Shown one piece after another: positions 1 through 7,873 of a stretch of 42,475 nucleotides of DNA; within the stretch, counting starts at the first letter, position 1, and each line of letters begins with the position of its first letter. Under the pieces are notes generated by a model. It worked only from the letters and a program-made list of their open reading frames with translations. It was not told the origin of the DNA and ran no database searches. The position numbers and the translations under genes are program-made. Source of the DNA: a virus; the IMG/VR virus record IMGVR_UViG_3300031576_000127, positions 1 through 42,475 of that record; one strand, 5' to 3'.

Positions 1-106
1 CACGACGCCGAAAGGTGATCGGCCACCGTTTCTAGCCGACCTCGAATGGCTCTGCCGAGAAGGGAATTACGTCAAAGTGTGGGAGGGGAGATATCATCAT
101 GACTAA
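1..106 (+). CDS. C-terminal fragment of the DUF1376 replication-type protein (gene wraps the contig ends)
   Basis: This is the last 34 codons of the gene that begins at 41669, repeated here because of the terminal redundancy. The frame reads through a Trp-rich tail and ends in two His and an Asp before TAA at 104-106. The stop overlaps the ATG at 99 of the next gene by 8 bases, which indicates translational coupling across the joint. It is not a separate gene. Confidence 0.85.
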   Translation, partial: TTPKGDRPPFLADLEWLCREGNYVKVWEGRYHHD

Positions 107-126
107 GCAGAAGTTCGACAGTGCCG
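1..126. repeat. Terminal direct repeat, left copy
   Basis: These 126 bases are identical to 42322-42447. The repeat carries the end of the DUF1376 gene and the first codons of the next gene, so the two ends join into one reading context. This fits a circular assembly of a circularly permuted or cohesive-ended phage genome, with a unit of 42,321 bp. It does not by itself prove biological terminal repeats. Confidence 0.95.
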
Positions 127-530
127 TCCCCGAGATCCGTGAGGCGACCCCCGCGCCGATCGATGTTACGCGGTTCCGCGAGCCTCTAGACGGCGTGGAG
201 CGCAGATGGCGCGAGGATCTGGCGCCGCGTCTCGGCCTTGATCCGAAGCTCACCGGCTTCGCGCGCTTTGCTGCCGTGAAGAAGCGCATAGCGTTCAACC
301 CGACGCGGCGCGGCGAGCCGAACTTGACTCACATGACGCACCTGCTCCAGGCGGTGAGAGACGGAAAACCGTTCGGCGGCCGGGTCGTGTCGTACAACGA
401 CGCCACCGATGCTTGGCCTGCCTATTTCATCACGCGCGACGAGGTCGCTGCCGCACAACGCGCCGTTAACCGATCCCCGCAGCAACCGCGCGAACCCGGT
501 CAAGACGACGAGGAACGCGGAGGGCGCTGA
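99..530 (+). CDS. Hypothetical early protein, 143 aa
   Basis: I do not recognise this family. The product is charged and soluble-looking, with no membrane segment. Its first half is Arg-rich, and the C-terminal 25 residues are polar and rich in Gln, Pro and Glu, probably disordered. The ATG at 99 follows a purine-rich GGGAGGGGAG stretch that is a strong ribosome binding site, and the gene overlaps the end of the DUF1376 gene. It ends one base before the DUF5131 gene at 532, so it belongs to the same rightward early operon. Position beside a replication-type gene suggests a DNA-metabolism accessory, but no motif supports a specific role. Confidence 0.7.
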   Translation: MTKQKFDSAVPEIREATPAPIDVTRFREPLDGVERRWREDLAPRLGLDPKLTGFARFAAVKKRIAFNPTRRGEPNLTHMTHLLQAVRDGKPFGGRVVSYNDATDAWPAYFITRDEVAAAQRAVNRSPQQPREPGQDDEERGGR

Positions 531-531
531 A

Positions 532-1488
532 ATGACGAAGATACAATGGACCGATGAGACCTGGAATCCTGTGACGGGCTGTACGAAGGTTAGCCAAGGC
601 TGCAAGAACTGCTATGCGGAACGGATCTTCCCTCGTCCATACGGCAAGACGGGGCGAAAGTTCACCGACGTTGCAACGCACCCCGAGCGCCTCGAGCAGC
701 CGCTTCGCTGGCGGAAACCGCGCCGGATCTTCGTCAACTCGATGAGCGATCTCTTCCATGAGGCCGTGCCTGACATCTTCCTCGACCGCGCATTCGCCGT
801 TATGGCGAAGGCGGAGCAGCACGAGTTTCAAATCCTGACCAAGCGCCCGGAGCGTATGCTCGAGTACGTCTCCAAGGCGATGGGGGACCCGGACTGCGGG
901 TACGATGGCTGGTACGAGGCGCTGGAGGTGCTAGGCGTCAAAGACGCTTCCCCGCTTCAGAACGTCCTCCTCGGGGTCAGCGTGGAGAACCAGGAGACCG
1001 CGGACCAGCGCATCCCGCTCCTGCTCGAAACGCCGTCCGGCCGCGGGAGATTCGTTAGCTACGAGCCGGCGCTCGGGCCGGTGAATTTCACCCACATCGA
1101 GACTGGCGACTATCGCAGCCGTCTCGGGACGTGGTGTGCGCCCTTGACCGGCACCTACACGGACTCACCGCGCATCAACTGGGTCATCGTCGGCGGCGAG
1201 ACCGGTCCCGGCGCGCGGCCCTTCAACATCGCATGGGCGCGGGACACGATCCGGCAGTGCCGGGAGGCCGGCGTGGCATGTTTCGTCAAGCAGCTCGGCA
1301 CTTTCCCTCTCATCCTCTTTCAGGAGGAGCAGATGGCCGGGAGCTGGCAGCAAGATGGGATGAGATACAGGATTGATAGACCGGGAGCCCATGCTGGGAA
1401 AGTATTATTCCGCGATCGCAAGGGCGGCGAAATGAAGGAATGGCCGGAAGATCTCAGGATTCGTCAATTTCCTGAAGTGACGCGATGA
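532..1488 (+). CDS. Phage Gp37/Gp68 family protein (DUF5131), radical-SAM-like
   Basis: The protein is 318 residues and opens with the hallmark of the DUF5131 (phage Gp37/Gp68) family: an IQWTDETWNPVTGC block followed by a three-cysteine cluster C17-x6-C24-x2-C27 and YAE. Later family-like blocks are FVNSMSDLFHEAVPD near residues 63-77, LTKRPERM near 103-110 and VIVGGETGPGARP near 217-229. The cysteine spacing and the overall plan resemble radical-SAM enzymes, so an Fe-S cluster is a reasonable inference, but the substrate is unknown. The ATG at 532 was chosen over an in-frame ATG at 409 because it begins the conserved domain and abuts the previous stop. Confidence 0.85.
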   Translation: MTKIQWTDETWNPVTGCTKVSQGCKNCYAERIFPRPYGKTGRKFTDVATHPERLEQPLRWRKPRRIFVNSMSDLFHEAVPDIFLDRAFAVMAKAEQHEFQILTKRPERMLEYVSKAMGDPDCGYDGWYEALEVLGVKDASPLQNVLLGVSVENQETADQRIPLLLETPSGRGRFVSYEPALGPVNFTHIETGDYRSRLGTWCAPLTGTYTDSPRINWVIVGGETGPGARPFNIAWARDTIRQCREAGVACFVKQLGTFPLILFQEEQMAGSWQQDGMRYRIDRPGAHAGKVLFRDRKGGEMKEWPEDLRIRQFPEVTR

Positions 1489-1491
1489 TCT

Positions 1492-1902
1492 ATGAGCGGC
1501 CGGATCTACCTCGTCGACCGTTGCCCTCACTGTGGTCGCAGGATTCAGCAGCGTAGCGCGGAGCAGAACGCCGCGTTTCATGCCATCTGCGGCGAGCTCG
1601 CGGAGCAACTCGACTGGCCGGCAGGCTCTGGGAACATGATCGACAAGGAGGCGTGGAAGCGGTTGCTCGTCGCCGCAGGCGAGCGCGCCGCGGGGCGCCG
1701 GGCCGAGCTCTACCCGGCCTTGGACGGCCAGGGCTTCGATATCGTCTACCGCCGCACTTCGCGGTTGCCGAAGCAGGACCAAAGCGAGCTCATCGAGTTC
1801 GCCAAGGCGTACGGCGCGGAACGCGGCGCCGTGTTTCGTGAACCACCAACCGAGGAGGATCCGGAATGGAAACCCCAGGCACGGCAGCAACGCTCCAGGT
1901 AA
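1492..1902 (+). CDS. ninB: NinB-like recombination protein
   Basis: The 136-residue product resembles the NinB family (lambda Orf), which binds single-stranded DNA and assists RecF-type recombination in place of host RecFOR. Recognisable features are the QNAAFHAICGELAEQLDW helix, the MIDKEAWKRLL segment, and the C-terminal block with RTSRLPKQDQSELIEFAKAY near residues 88-107. A CPHCGRR motif near residues 12-18 is an unusual N-terminal addition that may bind zinc together with other residues. The gene follows DUF5131 by three bases, and its end overlaps the next gene by 37 bases. Its position in an early operon with RusA is typical of lambdoid nin regions. Confidence 0.75.
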   Translation: MSGRIYLVDRCPHCGRRIQQRSAEQNAAFHAICGELAEQLDWPAGSGNMIDKEAWKRLLVAAGERAAGRRAELYPALDGQGFDIVYRRTSRLPKQDQSELIEFAKAYGAERGAVFREPPTEEDPEWKPQARQQRSR

Positions 1903-2198
1903 TCGACGGCGAGGGCAATAAGCGCGCGGCGAAGGGCCGGATCAACCCGGACAAGCAGGAGGCGATCATCACGCTCGCTCCCGTGAAGGAGCGGATCGAA
2001 GAGCTCGAGCGGCTCTACCAGCGGAAAGAAGATCTTGCGGTGGCGTTCAACGACGGGGTCAAGGCATGCGCGCAGAAGGCCGGGCTCAACGCCTCGGTCC
2101 TCAAGAAGTTCGTGATCGCGCGCCTCAACGATCAACTACCCGAGATGCACTGCGAGCAGGATCAGCTCGCGCTACTGCTCTTCGACGTGGGAGCGTGA
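1866..2198 (+). CDS. Small helical protein, 110 aa, unknown function
   Basis: The product has a basic N-terminus and then a long helical section from about residue 38. This contains an EERIEELERLYQ-type heptad stretch followed by a second helix with ACAQKAGLNASVLKKFV. The plan loosely recalls small DNA-binding helical proteins such as GapR/DUF2312, but the match is too weak to name it. The ATG lies inside the end of ninB (37-base overlap) behind a GAGGA-type ribosome binding site (GAGGATCCGGA), so it is likely co-expressed with it. Confidence 0.65.
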   Translation: METPGTAATLQVIDGEGNKRAAKGRINPDKQEAIITLAPVKERIEELERLYQRKEDLAVAFNDGVKACAQKAGLNASVLKKFVIARLNDQLPEMHCEQDQLALLLFDVGA

Positions 2199-2256
2199 CG
2201 TGACGGAAGCTCCCGAGAAGCCCATGGCTTAACAGCCAGCTTACACAGCCAACCAC

Positions 2257-2565
2257 ATGAACCGTACCGAGCACTTGCTCTTCAAGCTCGCCGAAGAATG
2301 CGCCGAGGTGACGCAGGAAGCCTCGAAGGCGGCAATCTTCGGTATTGACGAGATCATGTCCGGGCAGCTATCCACGAACCGCGAGCGCGTGGTGAAGGAG
2401 TTGAACGATCTCTGGGCGATCGTTGAAATGCTCGGCCTTCAGCAAGTCAACCGCGAATGGATCGAAGCGAAGAAGACCAAGATTGAGCACTGGATGGCCT
2501 ACGCAGAAAACGCGTGCGGCACGCTCGCCGCGGAGAAAGGCGCGAAGATCGAGGAAGCTACATGA
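2257..2565 (+). CDS. MazG-like nucleotide pyrophosphohydrolase
   Basis: The 102-residue helical protein carries the two metal-binding motifs of the all-alpha NTP pyrophosphatase group. EE-x2-E is at residues 13-17 (EECAE) and E-x2-D at 48-51 (ELND). Enzymes of this group hydrolyse nucleoside triphosphates to monophosphates and pyrophosphate. Phage versions are thought to shape the nucleotide pool or lower alarmones during infection, though the substrate here cannot be read from sequence. The length fits the single-domain form. The gene sits in the early nucleic-acid operon between ninB and rusA. Confidence 0.8.
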   Translation: MNRTEHLLFKLAEECAEVTQEASKAAIFGIDEIMSGQLSTNRERVVKELNDLWAIVEMLGLQQVNREWIEAKKTKIEHWMAYAENACGTLAAEKGAKIEEAT

Positions 2566-2568
2566 GAC

Positions 2569-2940
2569 GTGCCTTGGCCGAAAGCATATGCGCTTGTTGG
2601 AGAGCGGACGGTTTGTCCAACGCCGTGTCCGATCTTCGGGGATATATGCCCGACCGATTTAATCACCGTACGCATACGTCCTTTGATAGCTGACCGCAAC
2701 GTTTATGCTAACAACGCCCTTTGGGACGAGAAGTTTGATTTGGCGATCTCGCTGTTGATGCGTTTCGGTCTGAAGGGTCCGCAGCGTCTAGGAGCAAAGC
2801 CCGCAGCTCGAGCGGGCGCGGATTTGAAATCTCAAACCTTGCGTCAGGCGGTAATCGCTAAACTTAACAGCGCAAAATTTGATCGTGCTCTGCGATCGAG
2901 CTGGTCAACCGTGAAAGCCGTCAGATCGAAAACGAGATGA
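2569..2940 (+). CDS. Hypothetical protein, 123 aa, GTG start (uncertain)
   Basis: This reading frame fills the space between the MazG-like gene and rusA. Its TGA overlaps the rusA ATG in an ATGA junction, which is the best evidence that it is translated. The product has three Cys near residues 16-27, then a helical, basic C-terminal half rich in Lys, Arg and Ser. I recognise no family. Base composition here is visibly more AT-rich than in the neighbouring genes, and codon use is less typical. The region may therefore be a recent acquisition, or largely non-coding with a chance open frame. Confidence 0.45.
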   Translation: MPWPKAYALVGERTVCPTPCPIFGDICPTDLITVRIRPLIADRNVYANNALWDEKFDLAISLLMRFGLKGPQRLGAKPAARAGADLKSQTLRQAVIAKLNSAKFDRALRSSWSTVKAVRSKTR

Positions 2941-3401
2941 TCTCGTTCACGGTCCTTGGTACCGCCCAGACGGCCGGCAGCAAGCGCGCCTTCGCTCTTC
3001 GGCGAAAGGACGGCTCGATCGTCACGCGCCCGGGCGGCTCCCCCGTGATCGCCGTGACAGACGACAACCCGCGGTCGAAGGATTGGAAACAGCAGATTGC
3101 TTCCGCGGTGCGGGAGCGGTACGACGGTCCTTTGCTCGACGGGCCGCTCGCCGTGGTGATGACGTTCTACCGCCCGCGCCCGAAGGCGCACTATCGTAGG
3201 AGCGGCGAGCTCTCGACGCTCGGGCTCGAGACGCCGTTCCCGGACGGGCGTCCCGACGTCCTGAAGCTGGCGAGGGCCGTGGAGGACGCGCTCTCGGGCG
3301 TCGCGTGGCGGGACGATGCTCAGATCGTCGAGGAGACGTTGCGCAAGCGTTGGGGCGAGCCGGCGCGCGTGGATATCGCCATACGGCAGTTCGGTTCATG
3401 A
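2937..3401 (+). CDS. rusA: RusA-type Holliday junction resolvase
   Basis: The 154-residue protein shows the RusA family plan. It starts with a beta-strand FTVLGTAQTAGSKRAF, and then has the acidic catalytic set: D107 in RPDVLKL, D117 in VEDAL and D126/D127 in RDDAQI. RusA dimers bind four-way junctions and nick symmetric strands at the crossover, which resolves recombination or replication intermediates before packaging. The length is close to the E. coli phage-derived enzyme (about 120 residues), with an extra N-terminal loop. The ATG overlaps the previous stop by four bases. A second nuclease with a possible overlapping role, DUF1064, lies in the leftward operon. Confidence 0.88.
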   Translation: MISFTVLGTAQTAGSKRAFALRRKDGSIVTRPGGSPVIAVTDDNPRSKDWKQQIASAVRERYDGPLLDGPLAVVMTFYRPRPKAHYRRSGELSTLGLETPFPDGRPDVLKLARAVEDALSGVAWRDDAQIVEETLRKRWGEPARVDIAIRQFGS

Positions 3402-3455
3402 CCAGTGTAGCGAGCCAGAGGACGGGCATCGGTGCGTAAGCGTAGGATAGCGCCT

Positions 3456-3647
3456 ATGCCCTGCCGACCGTGTGAGGATATGCGCTGGCGATGGGGTGAG
3501 GGACCGTGCGAGTACGCTAGCCGTGAGGAGTGTGAGCGAGCACACGCCAACGAATACCCCTATGGCGTATCCGTACACCTACCGTTGGCAACAGACGGCA
3601 CGCGCCTTCCTACAGGCGCACCCCCTCTGCCAATGCCCCCGCTGTGA
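3456..3647 (+). CDS. Small Cys-rich protein, 63 aa (tentative)
   Basis: The frame starts MPCRPCEDMRW and contains GPCEYASREECERA. The paired cysteines and the aromatic GEGPCEY segment look like a folded mini-protein in its first half. The second half, rich in Pro and Leu, overlaps the HNH gene in another frame by 86 bases and is less convincing. An upstream in-frame GTG at 3432 is an alternative start. I cannot name a function. It may be a small gene partly overwritten by the HNH reading frame. Confidence 0.35.
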   Translation: MPCRPCEDMRWRWGEGPCEYASREECERAHANEYPYGVSVHLPLATDGTRLPTGAPPLPMPPL

Positions 3648-3864
3648 TGAAGGCCGCATCCGCGCGCGCATCTCTCAGGTGGTAGATCACCGCATACCAC
3701 ATCGTGGCAACATGAGGATCTTCTGGGACGACGCCAACCTCTGGGCACTGAACAAGCAATGCCATGACGCATGGAAGCAGAGCTGCGAGAAGGGCGGCTA
3801 TGCTGGTGTGCGTGAAGACGGCCTGCCCATCGATCCTGCGCATCCTTGGAACTCGGAACGCTAA
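3562..3864 (+). CDS. HNH endonuclease beside the terminase genes
   Basis: The 100-residue protein has the compact HNH fold seen in nucleases encoded next to small terminases. It has zinc-type cysteines at 23, 25 and 28 (LCQCPRC), the VVDH core with H43 followed by H47, N59 in the FWDDANL block, and a final C67-H68. In HK97-like phages such HNH proteins are known to stimulate or carry out DNA cleavage for cos packaging together with the terminase. The ATG at 3562 was preferred because the conserved AYPYTYRWQ start begins there. An in-frame upstream extension to 3472 is unlike the family. Confidence 0.85.
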   Translation: MAYPYTYRWQQTARAFLQAHPLCQCPRCDEGRIRARISQVVDHRIPHRGNMRIFWDDANLWALNKQCHDAWKQSCEKGGYAGVREDGLPIDPAHPWNSER

Positions 3865-3997
3865 GACCTTCGGCGCCAGACAGTATGAGTGAGGGGGATA
3901 TGCCCTTCTCATCGCTGGCCGTCGATCTTCTAGAGCGGCGCGCCAAAGAGATTTTCACACGGCCAAAATGGGCCGTTCGGTTTTTCGGAGAGTATCC

Positions 3998-4429
3998 ATG
4001 CCCGGACCGGCAAAGACACCGCGCCAATTCAAGTTGATCGCGGGTACGCTACGGAAGCACCGCGAGAGGGGACTCGAAAACCTCCCCGAGTTCCCCACGA
4101 TCGGGCATGGTGCGTTCCCGGCGCCGCCGCAGCATATGAACCCCGATGGTGCCAGGCTCTGGCGCGAGCTCGGCGCATTACTGGTCGGTGCGGGCGTGCT
4201 TCAGCAGCCGGATCTCTATGCGCTCGAGCAGCTCTGCTACGCTTGGCAGCGTTTTCAGGGTAAATTCAAGGCGGGGATGGAGTTCACGGCCTCGGAGGAC
4301 AATGCGCTCAAGGCGCTCTTCGCGGAATTCGGCCTCACGCCGGCGGCGCGACGGCGCGTCGTCTCGAACCTCGTCGAACCGCCAAAGGCGAATCCATTCG
4401 CGAAGCACGGTAAGCGCCCCGTATCCTGA
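3998..4429 (+). CDS. terS: Terminase small subunit, P27 family
   Basis: The 143-residue product matches the P27 (HK97-type) small terminase plan. It starts with MPGPAKTPRQFKLIAGTLR, has a YxLEQLCYAWQRF-type helical core near residues 67-81, and a C-terminal LTPAARRRV motif followed by a Pro/Lys-rich tail. Small terminases recognise the packaging site and load the large subunit. The ATG at 3998 begins the conserved motif and has GGAG seven bases upstream. The stop lies within the region encoding the N-terminus of the large subunit, so the two are translationally linked. Bases 3865-3997 upstream hold no convincing gene. Confidence 0.88.
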   Translation: MPGPAKTPRQFKLIAGTLRKHRERGLENLPEFPTIGHGAFPAPPQHMNPDGARLWRELGALLVGAGVLQQPDLYALEQLCYAWQRFQGKFKAGMEFTASEDNALKALFAEFGLTPAARRRVVSNLVEPPKANPFAKHGKRPVS

Positions 4430-4466
4430 CTACGTTGCGGTCGCCGTCGCCTATGCCGAAGGAGCA

Positions 4467-6134
4467 GTGGCGGATGAACAAGGCCTGCGGTACGGTAAAT
4501 GGCTGCGACTCGCGGCGCGGCGATTCTTGCGCGATCTGAAATCGGCCAAGGGCGAGGCGTCATTTCGCTTCGACGCTTGGCATGCCAATGATGCATGCGC
4601 GTTCATCGAGAAATTGCCGCATATTGAAGGACGGTGGGAGACACCGACGATCGTGCTGCATCCGGCACACGTCTTCTTCATCGTTCAACTCTTCGGATTT
4701 CGCCGGCGCGATGACGACGCGCGGCGTTTCAGTATGGCGTTGTTTGCGGTCGGGCGGAAAAATGCGAAATCGCTGATTTCTGCCGCGGTCCTGCTTTACT
4801 GCCTCTGCTGTGAAGATGAACCGGGGCCGCAAGTCATCTCGGCGGCCACAACGGGAGACCAGGCGCGCATCATCTGGGGTACGGCGCGGCGAATGGTCGA
4901 GCGCACACCGGCCTTACGCGAGGCCTTCGGGCTGGAACCGTTCGCGAACGCCATCGCGCGTTGGCCGGTGGGCGGTACCTTCAAGCCGATCAATGCCAAG
5001 GCATCGACTCAGGACGGGCTGAACCCGTCGCATGTCGGGCTCGATGAGATACATGCGCACAAGACGCATGATCTGTTGAACGTGCTGCAATCGGCCGCGG
5101 GCGCGCGCGCGAACCCCTTATGGCTCTACACGACGACGGAAGGCTATGAGACGCCGGGCCCCTGGCCTGAGTTGCGCCGATTCGCGCAACAGATGCTCGA
5201 GGGCGTGTTCGAGGCGCATCACTTCCTGGCCGTCATCTTCGCGCTCGACGATGAAGAAGGCGAGGAAGGTAAGCCGGGGCATCGGCCGGCGGACCTCGAC
5301 TTCGATGAGACGCGATGGGTGAAGGCCAACCCACTGATCGAAGTCAATCCCGTGCTGCGTCGCGAGATTCAGAAAGCGGCGGTCGAGGCGCAGCAGATGC
5401 CCGGGCGGCATGCGGAGTTCCGGATCAAACGACTGAACCGCCAGAGTTCCACGGCGCGCGGCTGGATCAAGTTCTCGAACTGGAAAGCGTGCGCGAAGCC
5501 GGTTGATCTCACGTGGCTCCGCGACTTTCCATGCTGGGGCGGGCTGGATCTCGCGAGCACGACGGATCTATCCAGTTTCCGCCTCTTGTGGAAGATAGAG
5601 GGCGTCTACTACACGTGGGGCAGGCGATGGGTCCCCGAGCACGCGGTCGCACAACGGACGGTGCGCGGGACGGTCCCCTATGCGGCATGGGTTGCCTCCG
5701 GTGCGCTTGAGCAGACACCCGGCGAGGTGACCGATCATGCGCTAATCGAAGCTGCGATCCTGGACGCATACGCCAAGTACCGGATCATGGCGCTGTACTA
5801 CGACGCCTGGAACGCGGCGCAGCTCGTGGCGAAGCTCAAAGCCGGCGGCGTGCCCATGCGCCAGTTTATCCAGGGGCCGAAAAGCTATCACCCGGCCATG
5901 CAGGAGTTCGAGCGGGCGTATGTGGCGGGGCAGTTGCATCATGGCGGTGATCCGGTGCTCACCTGGTGCGCCTCGAATCTGGTGGTCCGGCTGGACGTCA
6001 ACCTGAACATGGCGCCGGATAAGCGGCGCTCCGCAGAGAAGATCGACGATATCGTGGCGTTGCTGATGGCCTTTGGCGGCGCCGCGGGCGATGAAAACGC
6101 CCCGTCCCCCGCCTGGGAGGTGATTTCGGTATGA
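4467..6134 (+). CDS. terL: Terminase large subunit
   Basis: The 555-residue packaging motor has an ATPase with a Walker A-like GRKNAKS at about 96-102 and Walker B LDEIH at about 192-196. The C-terminal RNase H-type nuclease shows GGLDLASTTD, YYDAWNA and a final KIDDIVALLMA block with the conserved acidic residues. It translocates DNA into proheads and cuts concatemers. The only ordinary start near terS is the GTG at 4467. However, family-like sequence (DYVAVAVAYAEG) continues upstream in the same frame to about 4413, where no ATG, GTG or TTG exists. A rare start such as the ATC at about 4392, or reinitiation after terS, is possible. Confidence 0.92.
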   Translation: MADEQGLRYGKWLRLAARRFLRDLKSAKGEASFRFDAWHANDACAFIEKLPHIEGRWETPTIVLHPAHVFFIVQLFGFRRRDDDARRFSMALFAVGRKNAKSLISAAVLLYCLCCEDEPGPQVISAATTGDQARIIWGTARRMVERTPALREAFGLEPFANAIARWPVGGTFKPINAKASTQDGLNPSHVGLDEIHAHKTHDLLNVLQSAAGARANPLWLYTTTEGYETPGPWPELRRFAQQMLEGVFEAHHFLAVIFALDDEEGEEGKPGHRPADLDFDETRWVKANPLIEVNPVLRREIQKAAVEAQQMPGRHAEFRIKRLNRQSSTARGWIKFSNWKACAKPVDLTWLRDFPCWGGLDLASTTDLSSFRLLWKIEGVYYTWGRRWVPEHAVAQRTVRGTVPYAAWVASGALEQTPGEVTDHALIEAAILDAYAKYRIMALYYDAWNAAQLVAKLKAGGVPMRQFIQGPKSYHPAMQEFERAYVAGQLHHGGDPVLTWCASNLVVRLDVNLNMAPDKRRSAEKIDDIVALLMAFGGAAGDENAPSPAWEVISV

Positions 6135-6177
6135 TGCTAGGTACTGATGGCTGCCCCGAGCTGTGAGCTGAACGAGC

Positions 6178-6342
6178 GTGAAGCCGATCGTCTTCAATGC
6201 TTCGCTGTTCGCCGGCGTGCTGCTGATCGGCATAGGGGTCTACGTCGAGTTTGGTGTAGGCTACGGTCTGCTCGCATCGGGAGCCGTTGTGGTTGGGCTT
6301 ACGCTGTATCTTGCTCGCCTCGCCGGCGTAAGAGCGCATTGA
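6178..6342 (+). CDS. Small membrane protein between terL and portal, 54 aa
   Basis: A GTG start at 6178 opens a 54-residue frame that is almost entirely hydrophobic. Residues about 4-24 and 28-49 form two membrane spans separated by a short loop with a single Glu. The stop at 6340-6342 lies one base before the portal ATG at 6344 (TGAGATG), which supports coupled translation. Small two-span proteins are often found between terL and portal in HK97-like phages and their role is unknown. No signal peptide or conserved catalytic residue is visible. Confidence 0.65.
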   Translation: MKPIVFNASLFAGVLLIGIGVYVEFGVGYGLLASGAVVVGLTLYLARLAGVRAH

Positions 6343-6343
6343 G

Positions 6344-7873
6344 ATGTTCCTGAGCTCGGAAATCGGAACTTCGGGCCGCGCCCCCGGGGATGATTTCTGG
6401 TTCCTTCCGATCGGCGGCACGAGCGCCGCCGGCGTCCGCGTGTCGCCGACCACGGCGCTTTCGGTCTCCACGCTCTACGCCTGCTGTCTCGTGCTGGCGC
6501 AAACGCTTGCGATGGTGCCGATTCATCTCTATCAGCGCCTGGAACCGCGAGGCAAGCGGCGGGCAATCGAACATCCGTTGCATCGGCTCATCCATATGCG
6601 GCCGAACCGCTGGCAGACGAGCTATCAATGGCGTCAGATGATGCAATGGCATCTGGCGCTTCGCTACAACGCCTACTCGCGCATCCATTACGATGCCACC
6701 GGCGCGATCGACGAGCTTGTGCCGATGCACCCGGACCGAATCGTGGTCGAGCGGTTCGTCGCACCCAACGGCAACGACACCTTTCGCTATCACTATCGGC
6801 CCTTGAATGGTCGGGAGTTCGTGTTGACGCCCGGGGAGGTCTTTCACGTCCGGGGCATGGTGTCCGATGGGATCGAGGGCTTCTCGCCGCTCGAGGCGCA
6901 GAAAGACTCGATCGGCGAGGCTATCGCTGCCCAGCGCTTCAACGCGCGGCGCATGGACAACGATGCCAGACCCGGCGGCGTGCTCGAGTGGGCGGGCTCG
7001 TTCAACGATGACGAAGAACGACGAAAATTTCGCGCGAGCTTTCAAGCGGCGCAATCGGGGATCAACCGCGGCAAGATCGCGGTCCTCGAACGCGGCATGA
7101 CCTGGAACGAGATCGCCGTCAAGAACACGGATCTGCAATTCATCGAGATCCGTGAGCTGAAGGCTTCCGATATCGCGGCGATCTATCGGATGCCGCCGCA
7201 CAAGGTGGGCCTGCTGCAACACGCGACCTTCTCGAACATCGAACACCAGGGGATCGAGTTCAAAACGGACACGATGCTGCCGTGGTTCGTCAACTGGGAG
7301 CAGGAGCTCTCGATCCAATTGTTGACGCAGGATGAACAAAGGGACTTCTTCTTCGAGTTCCTCGCCGAAGGCTTGCTGCGCGGTGACTCAAAGGCACGAG
7401 GCGAATTCTACGGTAAGCGGTTCATGACAGGATCCCTCTCGCCGAACGATATCCGCGAGCTGGAGAACGAGAACCCCGTGGGTGGTGGCGATCGGTATTT
7501 CGTCCCCGTGAACATGATGCCCTTGGACCGAGCAGATGACATGGTGGTGTCCCGGACAGCAGAATCCGTTCCGGAGGACCAGGACTCCCGCGATCGCGAA
7601 GCTGACGAGCGCGCAGGTGAAGCGGCCGGGCTTGTGCGCAAGGAAATCGCGCAGATGCGGCGCAAAGGCCGCAAGGATGCGGCGAGCTTTTACGCTGCGC
7701 ATACTGCGCAAGTAGGCGAAAAACTCGGGCTCGACGAAACGGCGGCCCGTGGCTATTGTGCGTCCCGCCTGGCGGGCATCCAAGCGGCCGCGAACCTCGA
7801 TACCTGGCTTGCGGACTTGGAGGAGAATGGTATGCACCAGCTGCTCGCCTTGACGCGGAAGGACGAAACATGA
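6344..7873 (+). CDS. Portal protein, HK97 type
   Basis: The 509-residue protein has the HK97-type portal plan. It has an N-terminal VSPTTALSVSTLYACC helix, PLHRLIHMRPN near residues 77-87, MHPDRI near 128-133, and the stem/clip region with FNARRMDNDARPGGVLEW. A conserved IPPHKVG-like turn appears as MPPHKVGLLQHATFSNIE near 284-301. The C-terminal 90 residues are charged and helical, and longer than in minimal family members. Twelve copies form the ring through which DNA passes and onto which the connector docks. The final TGA overlaps the protease ATG in an ATGA junction. Confidence 0.92.
   Translation: MFLSSEIGTSGRAPGDDFWFLPIGGTSAAGVRVSPTTALSVSTLYACCLVLAQTLAMVPIHLYQRLEPRGKRRAIEHPLHRLIHMRPNRWQTSYQWRQMMQWHLALRYNAYSRIHYDATGAIDELVPMHPDRIVVERFVAPNGNDTFRYHYRPLNGREFVLTPGEVFHVRGMVSDGIEGFSPLEAQKDSIGEAIAAQRFNARRMDNDARPGGVLEWAGSFNDDEERRKFRASFQAAQSGINRGKIAVLERGMTWNEIAVKNTDLQFIEIRELKASDIAAIYRMPPHKVGLLQHATFSNIEHQGIEFKTDTMLPWFVNWEQELSIQLLTQDEQRDFFFEFLAEGLLRGDSKARGEFYGKRFMTGSLSPNDIRELENENPVGGGDRYFVPVNMMPLDRADDMVVSRTAESVPEDQDSRDREADERAGEAAGLVRKEIAQMRRKGRKDAASFYAAHTAQVGEKLGLDETAARGYCASRLAGIQAAANLDTWLADLEENGMHQLLALTRKDET

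Noticed and set aside
3885-4037. Fifty-codon plus-strand frame in front of terS
   Set aside because: It overlaps terS in another frame, has no family signal, and its end is simply the shifted reading of the conserved terS start. The 133 bases before terS show no convincing gene.
6299-7339. Minus-strand open frame opposite the portal gene
   Set aside because: No family signal and no ribosome binding site; the portal motifs lie on the plus strand.
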